Of a stretch of DNA of 64,000 bases, positions 1-11,651 are shown piece after piece. The position numbers and the translations under genes are program-made. Origin of the DNA: Ulota crispa. Taxonomy: Eukaryota > Streptophyta > Bryopsida > Orthotrichales > Orthotrichaceae. The stretch is from contig OY987242.1 of assembly GCA_963920765.1 (NCBI GenBank), positions 24,018,002 to 24,082,001 on the forward strand, read 5' to 3'. Position 1 is the first letter of the stretch. Every line of letters starts with the position of its first letter. The notes beneath the pieces are model-generated. The model made no database searches. It saw only the letters and a list, made by a program, of their open reading frames with translations, and was not told the DNA's origin.

Positions 1-258
1 GTTTTAGATTTTTATTTTGAAAAAAATGTTATTTTTAGAAAAGTTTTTGGCTGCCTGATCTCCACTATTTTTCAGAAATTCATGCATAACTTCTTCAATA
101 AATGTCAGAATGAAGAAAAAATTAGATACCCACATAGGTTTTTGAATTCTTCATCTTCCAGAAAAGTTTCAAAAAATCATACAAAGTAGTTTAGTTGTAA
201 GTACATGCTCAAAATCCCAACTGTCCCCTTGGGGGATAGTTGGTCCTTTAGGGGTTAA
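1..258 (-). mobile_element. Right part of a TTAA element, family P
   Basis: The segment is the TGTCCC-side end of the repeat seen complete at 53752-54691 and 30210-31168. It ends GGTCCTTTAGGGG followed by TTAA at 255-258. The other end lies outside the window. No coding capacity is visible. Confidence 0.75.
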
Positions 259-2366
259 GGACCACGGTTGATTTGGGGGGTGGGCAATCCTTTGTATGGT
301 CATTTGAAGGAAATTTTCAAACTTTTGAATATAGATGTCTACGTCAAATCTGACCGTATAGATATGAGGGTTTAGTGTTATGCATCATGAATTATGCTCA
401 TTCTTTAGTTGTTATGGCCATCTTTTTGCATTTATTGGTGTATTTTCAGCCGGTACTCATTTAGTTTTTTCAACCCTCTAGCCACTTGCCACCTCAGATT
501 GGCTTGATTATTGTCCTAAACTCTTCACTTTCCAATTCCCCAAACCCATTCCCTTTGCCACATCATCAAATTCCTTGACATGCTCTCTACAAACTGAAAA
601 GAGTCAAAATTGACCACAAACAAGTCGACCTATCCTTAAAGGGTTAATGACTCTAACATCTTGTTTTGGGGGTCAAGGTAAAATAGGTTTGTCATTTTAT
701 GACAAGAGCAAGAGCAAAAGTAAGAATGTGCTCCAATTTTCAGTTTGTTCATTTTTACTCCCTTCTTGGGCTCCATAGACTTAAAGTCTCTAAATCTATA
801 TAAATTCAAAATTTTCAAATTCAACTTACGAATGATAAATTTTTAAAATCTCACAATTTTTGGCATGTGACTAGCTTTTTCACCTAGGTCCCGTAAACTA
901 GGTGCCAAAATCATTAAGATTAGCAACAGAATTTTAGTGTGCTTCCACATAAGAAGTGTGAAGGATCATGTGAGTGTTGCCCAATCTCTAATTGATTCCT
1001 CCATTGGTTGTTTCCTCTATTTTTAGTGTCAAAATGAGGTAAATTAGTATAGAAGAATCCCAAACATTAGTAATAGATTTTTTTTGCATTATCCGAGCTC
1101 CTTATGTATTAAGTGGAAGATGTAGTAGAAATTGACATTCTTCAGTATAAATAGCAATTCCTACGGTGTATAACAGGGAAATATTTATGGGCAAATTTTT
1201 GCCAGCAGCATATCTAATTTTGACACCGGCTACCTTGACACTAACAAAAAAAAGTAGGTGAACAAATTGGGATGAGATTATCAAATCTCTGTCAAGGAAA
1301 CATTGAGTAGGCCAAAACTTAGATGAAAGTTACTACTATTCTTGGATGAACGTGAACACATGGATAATTCTATTCATTTCTTTTTGTACTTGTGCTCATT
1401 CTAGTATACATGTTGCTGAGCCAATGAAATAAGAAAGAAAGAAATAAATTTATAAGATGGAGCAGCTTTTTTTACCATAATCTTACCTTGTTTTGACACC
1501 GGAAACCCTAAACCTCATAAAAACCGTGTGAAACATTTGGATGGAATTGTCAAATGCCTTTCAAAGAAATGTTATGCTTGTCAATGATTTGAAAATTTTC
1601 AAATGCAACTAATAGATGAACATGCATACATGGATGATTCTATTCGTATTTTCCTTAGCTACACGCATTAAGAATATAAAAAAAATACAAGTAAGAACAA
1701 TTAGCCATGCATAGCAAAAAGAAAACGAAGAGGATCTTAAACTGGCTTATGTACAGTAGGTTATGTATTTTATTGATAGATATACAATGTGCCTTACTTC
1801 AAAGTTTGGCAAATTTCTAGTAAAGAATACAATTGCAAATAGTACAGGCTAAAAATGTTGGAGAAATTGTTGACATACATTGATAATAGAAGTATTGCAG
1901 TCTAGCAAGACTCTTTATCCCAAGGAAATTCTTTTTCAAAGAAAACAAGGCTTTTTCATTAGCAAAATTTTGAACCCTCCACAAGGTCCTTAAAAATTGA
2001 CACTCTTAACATTTATTGAGCCTAGGCCGGGTACATTAGAAGCATGTGAGAACTTGTGTGAAGTGTCTCTACCTCATATGACTTTTCTATTGTACATCAC
2101 AAAAACTATGAGTAGAAAATGGCAATCTAGTACTATGTCACAATTTCTTAATTATTCTTGTACTGTTGTACACAATCATAAGTAAATGTTATCCTCACAA
2201 GTACTAGGTTGAAGGTTTTAATATATAGAAAAAGGACCATGGTAATTTATACATGTAATTGTGGCACCAAATGAAAATTGGACATGCCAATGTGAGCCAT
2301 GATTGTACTCAAAGGCATAGTAGGGTGTATGGAATTTTTGCTATCCCAAAGTACAAGTTAAAACAA
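259..2366. other. AT-rich intergenic stretch, no gene recognised
   Basis: I see only short chance ORFs, homopolymer runs and diffuse repeats. A sequence CCTTAAAGGGTTAA at 634-647 resembles a TTAA-element end, but I found no partner end. Confidence 0.5.
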
Positions 2367-3019
2367 TTAACCCCTCATTGCCCATGGTATTTTTGCGTAT
2401 CTTAGAATTTTCTTGAAAGTGAACAAAATGCCAGTATTTTGATCAATCTTATTGATTTTCTCTAATGCGCAACCGTACAAATTCAAAGTAGACATGTTGT
2501 AGATCACATAGGAAAGAAATCACAACAATATCATTTATGGATTGAAAGACTATAATGTTTGATCATAAGGGTGTTAAAACTACAAAAGCAATTTGAGGCC
2601 TTTCAATCCTCTTTGTGCATCTCAAACCTAAAATTGAGGGTACCAAAAAAATATGAGTGTATAAAGTATAACATGCATAACCCCAATCAATTTACAGCTT
2701 CTCAAAATCTATTCTACAATTTTTTAAATTGAATTTTTAATGTGATTTGTTCTCCAAGTTCTAATGTACTTGAGGCTCATTTCTAAGAGCCTTCAACACT
2801 AGAAAGTGAAGATTTGCAATGGACACCCTTGCACAAAATCTTGAATAGACAAATTACTTTAAGTCATTTTCAAAATCTGCCTCCTAATGCTAAAACTAAA
2901 CTTCAATAAGAAAATTAAAAATTATAACAATCACTAAAAAAATCTTGAAGAAAGGTCGTACATCTCTATATAAAATTTAGAGGGGCCCAATTTGAGCCCC
3001 TTGGACGGTGAGGGGTTAA
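2367..3019 (+). mobile_element. TTAA element, family Q (653 bp)
   Basis: The element is bounded by TTAA on both sides (2367-2370 and 3016-3019). The left end CCCCTCATTGCCCATGG pairs imperfectly with the reverse complement of the right end, CCCCTCACCGTCCAAGG. The interior is homologous along its length to 40453-41105, which has the same total length of 653 bp. No ORF of note, so it is non-autonomous. Confidence 0.85.
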
Positions 3020-4619
3020 GGAGACCCCTTGAAAAGGATTGTTAGGGGCCTTGTGGAGGGCTCATATTTTTGCTAATGATCTCAAGGAAATTCTTTTGCA
3101 AAAGAAAGCAAGGCTAAATATACGACTGAAGCAATGAGTACGGAGGTCCAAAAACCATGTAAGAAAAACGGTTGAAATTTGAACCAATCGTATCAGAATT
3201 GGCTATACTTTTGAAAATCTTCAATTATAGTAAAAGTACATACTCAATATGCATGCATTAAACAAATTTGTTGAAAATGAGGAATGTTCAAATTTTACTA
3301 AGCAAGCTCAGAATCTCCCCAAACACAGTGAAACAACCAATTGGTTTTCGAAACGTCCAAGCAAATCAAGTTCCAAGCGTCCAAATATTGATGTAGTAGA
3401 AGGTACCTTCTCGAACTAGAAGTATAAGGGCAGCTCCTACAAAGAGCAAATTTACACTTTTAAAAGTATCTTTTAATTTACAATAGCCCACACAATTAAC
3501 CAAGGTTGCCCTATACATCACTTTTTTTGTATTTTTTTTTTACCTAATTCAACTTTTTTTTAAATTTTATATGCTTCATTAATCTAATTTGAGTTAGAAT
3601 CCTATAAAAGTTCAATGAGAACGATGAGGCAAACTCAAAGGTTTTTTGATTGATTATTCATATGCTACAAAGTAATGGTATGTGACAAAGAAGCTACATT
3701 TACTCCAAAGATCATAAATAATAATTCAAGAAGTGTTTTGATCACCAAAACAATAAAAGATGCATACAAAATGTCAAGATATATACGTATCACTAGATGA
3801 AGAAACATGCAAAACTTAGAGAAAAATAAAAATAAAAAAATCAATAAACCTTCAATGTTTAAGTACATTGAAAATCCATATTTGCATGAACAAATCCATA
3901 TTCACTTAAATGTGCCATAAACCAACCTTCTAGCAACATCTACTACAAGCGTGTTCCACAAACTTGTCAATTCCATTGCCTAAAACAAGTTTATTTTTCC
4001 ATAATTGAGATTTTTCTAGCATCAGCTACTTAAAACAATTCTGTGTACTAGAAATATAATGTAGATACTTTTTTATTACAATATATAAAAAAAACCTTTG
4101 ACATGTAATACTAAACGCCAATTCATACGCAAAAAGCATATGAAGATGAATACTAATCCACGTGTCAAATTTACTTGTAAAAATATCTAAGCATTATAAA
4201 TATTCTTTTCTAAAGCTCTAGCTCGCTCCAAAAACAGGCAAAAGTTGGAAAATACCATCAGTCAATATGAACCAACTTCATGACAACACATGAACTACAT
4301 ACGTCCATGGTGTTTATTCGAAATGTTGTTATTTAGACTACCTTCAAGATCAACTTGGTTATTTACTAATTTGAAGGAAGCCAAAGTAAGTACCATTACA
4401 CGGGTATCTATTTTTTTTTAATGACGTCATTACTTGCTTCTAGAGAAAGCAGCTCGTCAAATGCTTGCAGTAACTTAACTTATCACCAACTTCGCTTGAA
4501 GCTAACTAGGAGACGAAGCCAACGAACGTTGGACGTCTCAGTCGTCCTCACCAACTTCGTCGTCGGTTTCATCTTCGTCGTCGCCATCGCCTTCGTCGTT
4601 GTCATCGTCTTCTTCGTCG
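3020..4619. other. Intergenic AT-rich stretch
   Basis: No convincing gene, RNA or complete mobile element is seen. It lies downstream of the minus-strand gene that ends at 4620. Confidence 0.4.
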
Positions 4620-5261
4620 TCACCACTCGCTATCGTCGCCATTGTCTTCGTCGTCGGTGCTCGTGCTGCTTTTGCACTTACATGTTTTGCTGGACGTCGA
4701 TGAAGGCCCTGGAGATGGTGCTCGATCTGATAAAATGTATCGGGAAACTGATTCAGTAGTTGCATCATTTGTTCCCTGTGCAGAAGCTGGAGGACCTGGT
4801 GCCGGAGACGGTACCGGAGTTGAAGGAGATGGTGCTGGAGAAGGTGAGTGACATTTGCAACGTTTATTTTTCTTCTTACCTTTGGGTTTCTTCTTCTGGG
4901 ATTTCCCGTTCTTGGAAACCTTGGTGCTTCCACTAGACTTTTCACCTAAGAAACGCTTCATCACTTGAAAATACTGCGACAGAGCCGTAGCATCCGAAGT
5001 GGAGTCCTCGTCGGCTATGGCGTCCGGGATTGAGGTCAGAGCAACTCCGCGCTCTCGATCTCGATCGAGAGAGTCATAATCAGCTGCAAGGACATGCTGT
5101 ACTGCCTTCGCGGATTCTTCCGTCCTTCCGGAGTCGTAAGTTGCAACGGCGCTGCTGCCACTGTTGAAGAGGGAGTCACCTGGTCTGGCACTTCCGAGAG
5201 CGGCCAGGGAAGCTTAGACCAGCAACAGGACTGCCGTCGCGATTGTCATCTTGGAGGTCAT
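4620..5261 (-). pseudogene. Secreted Pro/Ser/Lys-rich protein gene with an in-frame stop in the signal peptide
   Basis: Read from the ATG at 5261, the frame stays open to a TGA at 4620 except for one TAA at 5214-5216. The first residues, MTSKMTIATAVLLLV, then stop, then ASLAALGSARPGD, look exactly like one signal peptide split by the stop. After it come an acidic spacer, a Lys-rich stretch (KSQKKKPKGKKKNKR), a CKC pair, a Pro/Ser/Ala block (SPSPAPSPSTPVPSPAPGPP) typical of arabinogalactan-protein-like modules, a second CKC, and an acidic tail. About 213 codons. If the stop is real the gene is disabled, or translation starts inside, for example at 4961, giving a protein without a secretion signal. 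An alternative is a 5'-UTR splice: CCAGGTACGT, a good donor on the minus strand, lies about 40 bases before the ATG. A TATATATAG lies near 5395-5406. Function not identified; cell-wall or surface role is inference. Confidence 0.6.
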
Positions 5262-5262
5262 G

Positions 5263-5808
5263 GTCGTTGCGCTGTTGTGACGATGCACGCAAGACGTACC
5301 TGGCGCAACAGAGTTGAGATCAAATTTCTACAGTTAAACAATTATCTACGGGTGAGTATTCTTTAAGTTAAAATTTTCCACTATTATGCAGCTACTATAT
5401 ATATTTCACAGTAAGCTCGTTCGTTGCTGGAGTTTGAGCATTAACGCTTTTCACAACCACACGAGAGAGTAGATGTATGGATGGACGCGGCAGGCATGGC
5501 GAAATAACAGACAATGTCGAGAAAACGAACTTCGTTGCTGTAGTGACGATGCAAGCAAGAAGCTGGAATGTGCCTGGCGCAACAGAGTTGAGATCAACCC
5601 ACAGTTAACAATTATCTACGGGTGAGTATTCTTTAAACTAAAATTTTCCACTATTATGCAACTACTATATGTATATATCACATCAAGCTTGTTCGTTGCT
5701 GGAGTTTGAAGCATTAACGCTTTTCATATCCACACGAGAGAGTATATGTATTGATGACGCGGCAGGCATGGCGAAATAACAGACAATGTCGAGAAAACGA
5801 ACTTCGTT
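5263..5808. repeat. Tandem duplication (about 273 bp x 2) upstream of the 4620-5261 gene
   Basis: Two adjacent copies, about 5263-5534 and 5535-5808, share long near-identical blocks, for example the run around GAGTTGAGATCAA at 5311 and 5585 and the block ending CGAACTTCGTTGCT at 5526 and 5798. The first copy abuts the ATG of the minus-strand gene and holds its likely TATA box, so the promoter and 5' leader are duplicated. In the distal copy the TATA-like stretch and the GTACGT donor are altered. Confidence 0.8.
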
Positions 5809-6239
5809 GCTTACATGACTGACACATGCGGAATGAACATAAAGAATGGCTGTATGAGAAACAGGATGCATGAAAGGTTCAGTTTCTGCTAACATTGAAA
5901 CACAGGAGAGTTTACAGGCATAAAAAAGATAGAGTAGCTGATTTATGACATAAGTTGGAGCTACTTACGTTATGTTCACCGGCTTCGAGAACTGAGTAAC
6001 AGTGTATTAGAATCGACTATGAAGGTAGACCATGGTGGTCAAGTACAGGCTCTGAAGTAGAAACGGAGAGCTCAAGAGATGCTGCTACCTCGGGTTGTCA
6101 TAGCTGCTGACAATGTCAGGCAGGCACAGGTCCTATTGCAAGTGTGTTCTTAGTGGAACGTATCATGTCCATTTATATTACTCTTGCATCTGTTAATCAT
6201 ATGAAAACTGTGGCACACATTAATGTGGTTTCGAATTAT

Positions 6240-6960
6240 TGTTTCTTAGTCAAATTCCATGCGAATGCAATGCGATCCTTACTGCGTCGGAACTACTCAT
6301 GACAGGAACATCCAGAGACCACTCGAGTAAAGTTTTGGAATGCTTTGCAAGGAAGCAATTGCACTTCCAGCAGGTAAGCGCTTTTCAAAAAATGTTTCTT
6401 TGTTTCAAATCATAATTATTCAAACGCAGCATAATCCATGCCGATGAAGGCCGATAATATTGACTGACACGTTTATTGAAAGGCCGACTCAAATTATTAC
6501 ATGCGATAGGCATTACAATGTCGTGATTTAGGAATTTAAGGCGGCGTTCCGCAAGGATGCGAATTGGATTTGCGACCTCGGTAAGATTTTCGGGAACAGG
6601 CTGCACCCGTCCTTCTTACTTCATGAAGTAGCATGAGAAATTGTTGAATGGCACGTTAAAGAGATCGGTAGCAGGGTGACTGTGCTTGGTTACAAAGAAC
6701 AGCTTTTGAGTATGTTTTCTCTTTCTTATCAGCAGCCTAAGAACACAAGCTGTTGCAAAAGAAGAGGAAAATTCAAATTCTTATACCTGGAATATTCTAC
6801 TGTTCGTCCTAATTATGCCGGTAGGTCTCGAGAGAATTTCAGCACCAGATGGAGGGGATTGAAGTCGCAAAAAAGAATCTCGGTCTCCAGGTGAGCTTAT
6901 CGAGTTTGTGTACAAGGATCATTGGTCCTGGAACGCGGGGGAGGAGGCTTTGCATGGAAA
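6240..6960 (+). other. Possible exons of an unidentified gene
   Basis: Less AT-rich than its surroundings and with several short open stretches ended by good plant donors: a block ending CACTTCCAGCAG|GTAAGC near 6372, one ending GACCTCG|GTAAGA near 6578, one from 6823 ending GGTCTCCAG|GTGAGC near 6891 (readable as VSREFQHQMEGIEVAKKNLGLQ), and one ending AAGAAG|GTAATT near 6966. The phases do not give me one clean protein and I recognise no family. It could be a decayed gene or a non-coding transcript. Confidence 0.25.
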
Positions 6961-6966
6961 GAAGGT

Positions 6967-7762
6967 AATTTATAACGAGGAAGTTTAAGTACCTTGACAG
7001 ACAGGACTGCTTGTTTTAAGAGCTAATGAAATCTTTACATTAGATGTAACTGCATTAGACTGTCAAAATAAGTATCGAACACATGGAGTCGGAAGTTGGG
7101 AAATCTGTGCGGATGTTGAGCGACTTGAGAGAGAAATCAATGAGTGTGAAACAAACTCACGTCCTGTAACTTAATGAGATTGTTTACATGCAGATATTGA
7201 AATTTCTTGCTTTGCATCTGAGGTGAATCAACCAATCGCAACCAGGATGCAATAGGAAGGGAAAAATGACGGGGAATCAATATCGCTGTCATCACTCTCG
7301 GAGTCTTAGGTGACTTCTATAAATCTCAAATCCTAAATGCATATGAGCTTCGGACAAAATACTCAGATGTACTACAATGTATGACTTCCTCAACGTTTTT
7401 AAAGATTGTGTTAAAAAGAATGATGCTTGACATGATTCTCAGAAATCATTTGTAGAAACCCTCTATATGATCAAATTTTGTAGAAATCTGCAGACCTTTG
7501 TCAAATGAAATTAGAAGCATGTAAAGTTCAAAAAATTCATCAAAAGTAGCCAGGGTTCCTATATTTTATTTTTTAAAACTTGTTACGCGAAGAGGACATT
7601 GATAGGGTTATATAGAAGCACTATAATTTTTCTTATTTGTGTAAGTTTTCTACGTGTGTTGAATCTATTAACAATGGAATAACGTGGACCCTCATTTATA
7701 CATTTTTTTTGTAGAATGGTACTATGTATTTACAATGTACTATCAGCGGCTTATGAAAGTAA
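6967..7762. other. Intergenic stretch, nothing recognised
   Basis: Mixed composition becoming AT-rich after 7300. No ORF or repeat partner was found. Confidence 0.4.
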
Positions 7763-8332
7763 TAAATTGCCCCCTAGCTCTAAGCTTTTCCATCGGAAGT
7801 TGTTTAGTTGTTACTTCCTTTGCAGTTTCTAAACTAGATCAAGGTCTCTAAATCCAAATTTGAATTCAAATTTTTCAAATTGAGCTTTTTGATGATAAAT
7901 ATTCAAAATTTATCCCTCCGCTAGTGTGCATATATCAAACCCCAAGTGTGCTCATATCAATTTCCATAAATAAACATGCACAAAATTTTCATCACCTTAG
8001 TTGCAAGGCCTACTTTTGATATATGATGAGGCCCAAGGTCTAGGAAGAATCTATGGCCAATTCAAAGCTTGACGGTTGAAATGAGAAAAAACCATTTGCA
8101 ATTTGGAAACATCTGTTGAAAAACTAGTTGAAAATCTTTTTTTTTACATTTATAGTATGAAATAGAGAAAATAACAAAAAAAATTCCTTGATAAACCACT
8201 TTGGGAATTGAAGAAATCAATCAGAAAACTCAAATATCCAAACCCCAATCAAGCCTATTTTTGATATTTTCCAATTGTTAGGCCTATTTCTGAAATATGG
8301 CCGATTGTTAGGCCTATTTTTGATATTTTCCC
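7763..8332. mobile_element. Half of a GGGAAAATATC hairpin element (9-bp target-duplication group)
   Basis: The segment matches the right arm and loop side of 50826-51984 and 10549-11151 and ends in TTTTTGATATTTTCCC at 8332. The matching left arm is absent, so it is a truncated copy. Confidence 0.65.
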
Positions 8333-8639
8333 TTAAATAAATCATTAAAATTTACAAACATCAAAATACTTGTTTGTGCCAAAAGTCTAGACCAAATACT
8401 TTGAAATAGTAGAATGTACTTGATTGTCTAGAACTTCAAATCTATCATTTACTCATGAACTTTACAATATTGAAAGGTTAACAATGTTAAGACCAAACTA
8501 CTATAACATACTCCAAAGCACACTAAAACACCAAGTTTTTTTTTGGTGTTAATTTAAAAAATCGTGTAAGTATTAGTTTGTCATTGCCTTTTTCTCAAAT
8601 CCATAATGTAATAACAACCCTCAAATCGTCCACAGCCGT

Positions 8640-8830
8640 TTATTCTATGTTCTAAGTCCCAAATCCCGTCATTTGCACTATGTTTCAAGAGCCAAATCCC
8701 ACAACATGTTCCAAGCCCCAAATCCCACTACATGTTCCAAGCCCCAAATCCCACTACATGTTTCAAGCCCCAAATTCCACAACATGCTCCAAGTCCCAAA
8801 TTCCACAACAAGCTCCAAGCCCCAAATCTC
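8640..8830. repeat. Minisatellite, unit CCAAGCCCCAAATCCCAC-like, about 24-26 bp
   Basis: About six to eight imperfect direct copies of a unit reading CAAGCCCCAAATCCCACTAC with ATGTT between copies. No coding role is visible. Confidence 0.8.
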
Positions 8831-8885
8831 AATGAATTCCCAAAGCAGTTGACAAGATGCAAATTGAAACTTACACCTTCACACT

Positions 8886-9216
8886 AAGGTAAGAGGCTCA
8901 TAAACCGACCATCTAAGAGCTAAAACTGAAATTTGGGGAGGTGAAACTTCTTGAAATACTTCTTCAGTAAATTTTTCTTGAAAGACAAGAGGAATTGGCA
9001 TTTAACTCAAGTTATTTTATATTTTTTAAAGCAATGTGGAATTGGTGATGAAACTTTGAAGTGAAAAAGTCATATGACTCTAAAACTGCCCACCTCTTCA
9101 AATGTATGCCCATTATACATTTCTGAAAGGCTACAAATAAGAACATGTACTGACAGAGTTCATTTGGAGAGATGAGCAATATTAGTGCTCTAATGGAGAT
9201 CAAAGCCTCCTACCTT
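8886..9216. mobile_element. MITE of the AAGGTAGGAGGC-ended family
   Basis: The ends AAGGTAAGAGGCTCATA and (right end, reverse complement) AAGGTAGGAGGCTTTG are inverted. Related copies are at 36839-37238 and 53428-53752. A TA adjoins both ends. No coding capacity. Confidence 0.65.
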
Positions 9217-9218
9217 AC

Positions 9219-9345
9219 GCCCCAATTCCTAAGGCCTGACCGAAGTTCTAAGACCTGATCCAAATCCTGAGACCTGGTCCAAATCCCGAGACCTGATCCA
9301 AATCCCGAGACCTGATCCGAATCCTGAGACCTGATCCACTTAGAA
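9219..9345. repeat. Minisatellite, unit about 19 bp (CCAAATCCCGAGACCTGAT)
   Basis: Six to seven imperfect copies of a 19-bp unit in direct orientation. An ORF on the minus strand here simply encodes the repeat. Confidence 0.85.
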
Positions 9346-9768
9346 GAAATGCTTAGTTGCTTACAAGAAATCAAGTTTTGAAAATTGGTTTTTCTAGAAG
9401 TTCCTCGTGCCCAACTTCCACGAAATCTATGCATACGTCTTTGGGAAGGACGACTGGCACCCTCGTCTTCTGAGAGCAGCTTCACAACGGTTGTTGCGAT
9501 TGAGGTCGCACTGTCTTGCTAACTTACTGCGGGAGATGATCTGGTTGCTTGAGAGATGCTGCTGCCAGGAAACCCTTGGAAGTCTCACTGCTTTCTAGAA
9601 GCAGCCAAGCGCTTCAAGCACCTGCGGCACCCGTAAATCCATCACGGATGGTTCCACGGTCACTTCGAAGCACGGCCCTGGAGTTACTTTCTGATTGCGG
9701 CGAGGTGACCTAATCTACTTAACCACGTGACAAGAAAGAAAAAGGAAGCAAGGACGAAGAAGTACAAC

Positions 9769-9972
9769 GAAGAAGGAAGAGGAAGGAAGGAAGAAAGAAA
9801 GAAGGAAAGAAGGAAGGAAAGAAGGAAGGAAAGAAGGAAAGAAAGAAAAAGAAAAAGAAAGGAAGGAAGGAAGGAAGGAAGAAGAATGGAAGGAAGGAGG
9901 AAGGAAAGAGGAAGGAAAGAGGAAGGAAAGAGGAAGGAGGAAAGAAGAAAGAAGGAAGAGAGAAGAGAGAAG
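9769..9972. repeat. Polypurine tract of GGAA/GAAA repeats
   Basis: About 204 bases on the + strand are A or G with a single exception, a T at 9887. Units GGAA and GAAAGAAGG alternate. The long Arg/Lys/Glu-rich and Phe/Leu/Ser-rich ORFs on both strands are a product of this composition, not genes. Confidence 0.95.
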
Positions 9973-9991
9973 ACAGTTAATTTTGGTATTG

Positions 9992-10295
9992 AGGTAGGAG
10001 CACCTATTCTTGTGAGGGTCTCTATGAGCGTGACCTCTGAAATCTTGGAAAATTTGTGGAAGTAGATAGATGTAATGACAAGAATGTACAACATATGAAC
10101 ATGAAATCTTAGTGTTGGTTATGGATATAGCTCTTTAATAATTCACAACTTATTTGCACAATATTCAAATAATACATTCTAAAGTGCAAACGCATTATTT
10201 TTCTGTTGCTAACAGGTTCCTATAATTTGTTAGATGTTTATTACTAATCATCATGTTCAAAACCCTTTAACTCATGCTTATGGGTGCTCCTACCT
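9992..10295. mobile_element. MITE of the AGGTAGGAGCACC-ended family
   Basis: Left end AGGTAGGAGCACC and right end GGTGCTCCTACCT are inverted. The interior is clearly homologous to 60017-60330, including the block around ACATGAAATCTTA and the block ending CATGTTCAAAACCC. It lies directly after the polypurine tract. Confidence 0.75.
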
Positions 10296-10548
10296 TAACC
10301 CGTGAATGTCTGAGCGTGTTGTTGTAGCTAGTAGAATATGAGATGTTTTTTTTGAATTTGAAAAATATTCACACCTTTACTACATTTGAGATTAATAAAG
10401 AAGTTGGAGAATAGGTCAAAGCAATTCTATTGAGCTACTTGAGATCCAAATTAATACATTCCATTGGTAGCAAATGCCAATTGTACGGCATTATATATAC
10501 TATGCCCTATGGCAATTTAAATGCAATATTCAATGTAGATTACTTGAA

Positions 10549-11151
10549 GGAAAAATATCAAAAAGAGACCTAATATTGGCCATATTGTGAAAATAACCCT
10601 CACAATTAAAAAATATTGGAAATAAGCCTCATCATATATCAACAATAGGCCTTGCAACTAAGGTGACCAAAACATTGTGCATGTTTATTTAGAGGGATTG
10701 ATATATACAACACGTCGAGGGGAGGGTAAATTTTAGATATTTATCATCAAAAAGAACTATAATGGAGGTTACGATTGAACAACACCTAATGGAAAAGCTT
10801 AGTTTTTTTACAAACAAGGGTAAAATTAAGTGTTTGCCCCCTAGCTAAGCTTTTCCATTGGGCATTGTTCATTTGTAACCTCTGTTGTGGTTCTAGACTA
10901 TATCAAGGTATCTAAACCCAAATTTGAATTCAAATTTTTCAAACTCAAATTTTTGATGATAAATATCTAAATTTCACCCCCCTCCCAATGTGCATATATC
11001 AAATCCCATAAATAAACATACACAAAATTTTGGTCACCTTAGTTGCAAGGTCTACTTTTGATAAATGATGAGGTCTATTTTTGGTATTTTTTAATTATCA
11101 AAATGATTTTTGAAATATGGAAAATTGTCAAGCCTATTTTTGATATTTTCC
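10549..11151. mobile_element. Hairpin element of the GGGAAAATATC group (about 603 bp)
   Basis: The two halves are inverted copies: GGAAAAATATCAAAAA at the left and TTTTTGATATTTTCC at the right, with a long imperfect stem. Flanks TTACTTGAA and TTCATTGAA agree at 7 of 9 positions, consistent with an old 9-bp duplication. Same family as 50826-51984. Confidence 0.75.
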
Positions 11152-11301
11152 TTTCATTGAATGGAGTGTTTCTTAAAAACCAATGCTTGGACATGATCAA
11201 CGATTCTTCTCTCCAAAAGCATTAACCCTTAAACGTTGGGGGGTCACCGTGGGTACACAACCCCATATATTCCTAGGGATGAAAATTGTCCTCTTTGGCG
11301 T

Positions 11302-11651
11302 TTAACCCCTAATCATCCAGGAGGACAAAAATTGTCCTTTTAGTGCCAAAAAAACACTAGGAAGGTGGAAAGAACAGTTATTTTCAAATTTTTTTTCAAA
11401 GTGGTCACCTAGATGTTCTCCATCATTAAATGCAAAAATAGCTGCCTTGAATGCTCCCACATTTTTTTAAAGTCCAGTTTGTGAAGAGATGTCTAGGGTC
11501 CTCTATTGCCCCTCTTACGATTTTCATATGGGCAGCATGCACTATTCACTTTTGCAACCTTTTTGGAGAATATTTTATTGTGGGGATAGCATTGTACATA
11601 GCACTGTTCACCGGGCAGGCACGATTATCACCTTCAACATTTAGGGGTTAA
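11302..11651 (-). mobile_element. TTAA element, family B (350 bp)
   Basis: TTAA at 11302-11305 and 11648-11651. Ends CCCCTAATCATCC and ACATTTAGGGG. The interior resembles 24497-24863 in reverse orientation. A further TTAACCCTTAAACG at 11222 suggests an older end just outside. It shares its right TTAA with the next element. Confidence 0.7.

Noticed and set aside
8640-9345. Regularly spaced repeats that could suggest a CRISPR array
   Set aside because: Units are contiguous minisatellites without unique spacers, in a eukaryotic genome.
9684-10094. Ser/Leu/Phe-rich (-) and Arg/Lys/Glu-rich (+) ORFs
   Set aside because: Product of the polypurine tract composition.
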